Source: UBA940 sp045613745 (GTDB taxonomy: Bacteria; Bacteroidota; Bacteroidia; Bacteroidales; Rikenellaceae). Taken from it: a DNA stretch of 64,000 bases. This document shows, one piece after another, positions 62,622 through 64,000 of this stretch. Numbering within the stretch: position 1 is the first letter of the stretch; each line of letters opens with the position of its first letter. A program made the position numbers and the translations under genes. Location of the stretch: NCBI GenBank assembly GCA_045613745.1, contig JAZLBP010000003.1, positions 3,115 to 67,114 of the forward strand. The letters are read 5' to 3'. The notes below the pieces were generated by a model, which saw only the letters and a list, made by a program, of their open reading frames with translations, searched no databases and was not told the origin of the DNA.

Positions 62622-63056
62622 ATGAAGCTATCGTTAAGACGCAAATTCAAGGGGTCGAAATATACTATCGGCGACCTCAGTATAGACGGCACATTTTTCT
62701 GTAACACTATCGAGGATGTCATTCGTGAACTGCCCGATAGTTGTCCTAATACCTCGCGCTGGATTCCGTGCAAGTGCAAGGAGAAGATCTATGCTCGCAC
62801 TGCAATTCCAACTGGCACATACAAAGTAACTTTGGAGTATAGTCCGAAGTTCAAGCGCAAGATGCCGTATTTGCATGGTGTCCCTCACTTCTTGGGCATC
62901 CTGATTCATTGGGGCAACACTGAGGATGATTCGGGTGGTTGCATTATCGTTGGAGAAAACTCTGTCAAGGGCAAGGTCATCAACTCTCGTGCGACCTTCA
63001 AGAAACTCTATGCTCTTCTTGATAAGGAGAAAGACATCACCATCGAAATCTACTAA
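62622..63056 (+). CDS. DUF5675 family protein (phage-associated)
   Basis: 144 residues. GDLSIDGTFFCNTIEDVIRE near 17-36, then AIPTGTYKVTLEYSPKFKRKMPYL, LIHWGNTEDDSGGCIIVG and a C-terminal KLYALLDKEKDITIEIY strand match DUF5675, common in phages and mobile elements of this phylum. His and Cys in the HWGNTEDDSGGC motif are the probable catalytic residues; the LD-transpeptidase/YkuD-like look suggests a lysis or cell-wall role. The terminase gene begins 3 nt after its stop. Confidence 0.75.
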   Translation: MKLSLRRKFKGSKYTIGDLSIDGTFFCNTIEDVIRELPDSCPNTSRWIPCKCKEKIYARTAIPTGTYKVTLEYSPKFKRKMPYLHGVPHFLGILIHWGNTEDDSGGCIIVGENSVKGKVINSRATFKKLYALLDKEKDITIEIY

Positions 63057-63059
63057 GCG

Positions 63060-64000
63060 ATGGCGGTCAATAAACTCAAAGCACCGCGCAATATCCATAT
63101 CGACTTCAGCCCCTCACCTCGGCAGTATGAGTTGTGGAAGCTCCTGCAACCCAACTACTGCCCACATTGTGGGGCCGAGATCGAGCAGGTTCTTGTTAGC
63201 TACGACCAGCAGAGAAATCCTCAATACAAGCCGCAGTGTAAGCATTGTAAGTCGCAGAATCTTCCCCAGCTAATCTTAGGAGGTGGCGCCGCCGGAGGTG
63301 GTAAGTCGTATGTTGGTAGCGTATGGCTCGTCTCGTCGTGTATGCGCTTCGAGAATATCCGTGCGGTTGTGGCCCGTAAGACTCTCAAATCGCTCAAGGA
63401 GTCCACTTGGAATACCATTAAAACCATCTTGAAGGACTGGGGTTTGAAGGAGGATGTGAACTACAAGATTAACAACCTCGAAGGTACGCTCACATTCTGG
63501 AACGACTCGGTGATCATTATGAAGGAGATGGCCGACATTCCCTCTGACCCCAACTTTGAGCGATTCGGTTCTTCGGAGTACACAATCGCAATGGTCGATG
63601 AGGTGTCGGAAATTTCCGAAAAGGCTGTCGAGGTGCTCTTCTCGCGTCTTCGTTGGCGCACTCACGAGACCTTCAAGACTCCACGAATGTTGCTTACAAC
63701 CAACCCAACTATCAACTGGGTGCGTAGCCGCTTCGTGCAGGATGAGAATGGCGATAAGGTGGTTTGTCGTGAGGGAGAGGCGTATGTTCCGTTCTCTGTG
63801 TTTGATAACCCGAATATTGCTTTTCGTCAGGTCTATGAGGCTGCCTTGAATAAGATTCGAGACCAGGCAACAAAGGAGCGTCTGCTCTATGGTAACTGGG
63901 ACTTTGTGGAGGCAAATGATATGGCTATCTACAACCGTTTCGATGGAGCAAAGCACCTTATCACAAACCTCAAAGAGAAGGTCTACGACCCGACAAAACC
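63060..64000 (+). CDS. Phage terminase large subunit (partial)
   Basis: Opens at the ATG at 63060 and is still open at the window edge (313 codons). Walker A is GGGAAGGGKS at 74-83 and Walker B is TIAMVDEVSE near 180, the ATPase of the DNA-packaging motor, with LLTTNPTINW as coupling motif. A four-Cys unit (C34, C37, C60, C63) lies before Walker A, an unusual zinc-finger insertion. The nuclease domain would be beyond the edge. It identifies the region as a tailed-phage element. Confidence 0.85.
   Translation, partial: MAVNKLKAPRNIHIDFSPSPRQYELWKLLQPNYCPHCGAEIEQVLVSYDQQRNPQYKPQCKHCKSQNLPQLILGGGAAGGGKSYVGSVWLVSSCMRFENIRAVVARKTLKSLKESTWNTIKTILKDWGLKEDVNYKINNLEGTLTFWNDSVIIMKEMADIPSDPNFERFGSSEYTIAMVDEVSEISEKAVEVLFSRLRWRTHETFKTPRMLLTTNPTINWVRSRFVQDENGDKVVCREGEAYVPFSVFDNPNIAFRQVYEAALNKIRDQATKERLLYGNWDFVEANDMAIYNRFDGAKHLITNLKEKVYDPTK

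Noticed and set aside
1..64000. Search for CRISPR arrays, insertion sequences and rRNA
   Set aside because: No regularly spaced 25-40 bp repeats, no transposase gene and no rRNA segment were seen.

Overview
The window reads as a chromosome segment of an anaerobic member of the order Bacteroidales. The signs are BspA-type and DUF5689 surface lipoproteins, a region-1.1-less primary sigma factor, GSCFA, DUF2851, DUF4831 and DUF5715 proteins, the radical-SAM/lipoprotein pair known from this group, and promoters that follow the Bacteroidetes consensus (TTTG or TTG, about 20 nt, then TAnnTTTG). No rRNA is present and genus cannot be fixed from the sequence alone.

Layout. 1-7016 (minus): purL (cut by the window edge), aroK, topoisomerase IV parC and parE, then a PlsC acyltransferase. 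7144-8034: fabD. 8035-11521: an AT-rich accessory island with a large coiled-coil/leucine-rich-repeat lipoprotein and a small orphan gene; its promoter lies between 16-bp inverted repeats and looks invertible. 11739-14845 (plus): ROK regulator, GNAT, an NAD-binding epimerase-like protein, and a thioredoxin. 14842-25313 (minus): a long housekeeping run (an SDR with a zinc-ribbon tail, AlkD-like, DUF4831, TrmN6, TIGR02757, LolD, FolP, CoaE, YbbR-like, SecG, LptE, a sigma-54 activator, an HU-like protein). 25469-26876 (plus): a DUF5689 lipoprotein and a membrane protein.

26929-38485 (minus): recO, ssb, purine nucleoside phosphorylase, lpxK, secA, DUF2851, a DUF59/SufE pair, an alkaline-phosphatase-fold protein whose metal site looks destroyed, and GSCFA. 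38576-49494: ispE, LMW phosphatase, ribH, a TPR membrane protein, the rSAM/SPASM enzyme with its lipoprotein, recF and a DUF721 gene on a divergent promoter, DUF5715, tRNA-Gln, an SNF transporter, the primary sigma factor and an HtrA protease.

49735-60593: rmuC, then a complete [FeFe]-hydrogenase set (group-B-like catalytic subunit, HydE, HydG, HydF), a MORN-GH25 muramidase, DUF2089 plus a membrane partner, a TSCPD protein and an M24 peptidase. 60594-64000: the left end of a prophage or phage-like element (repeat-rich integrase promoter region, tyrosine recombinase, DUF5675 protein, terminase large subunit running off the edge).

The best leads are the candidate invertible promoter at 8141-8282, the rSAM/lipoprotein system at 41488-42988, and the apparent pseudo-phosphatase at 35759-37348.
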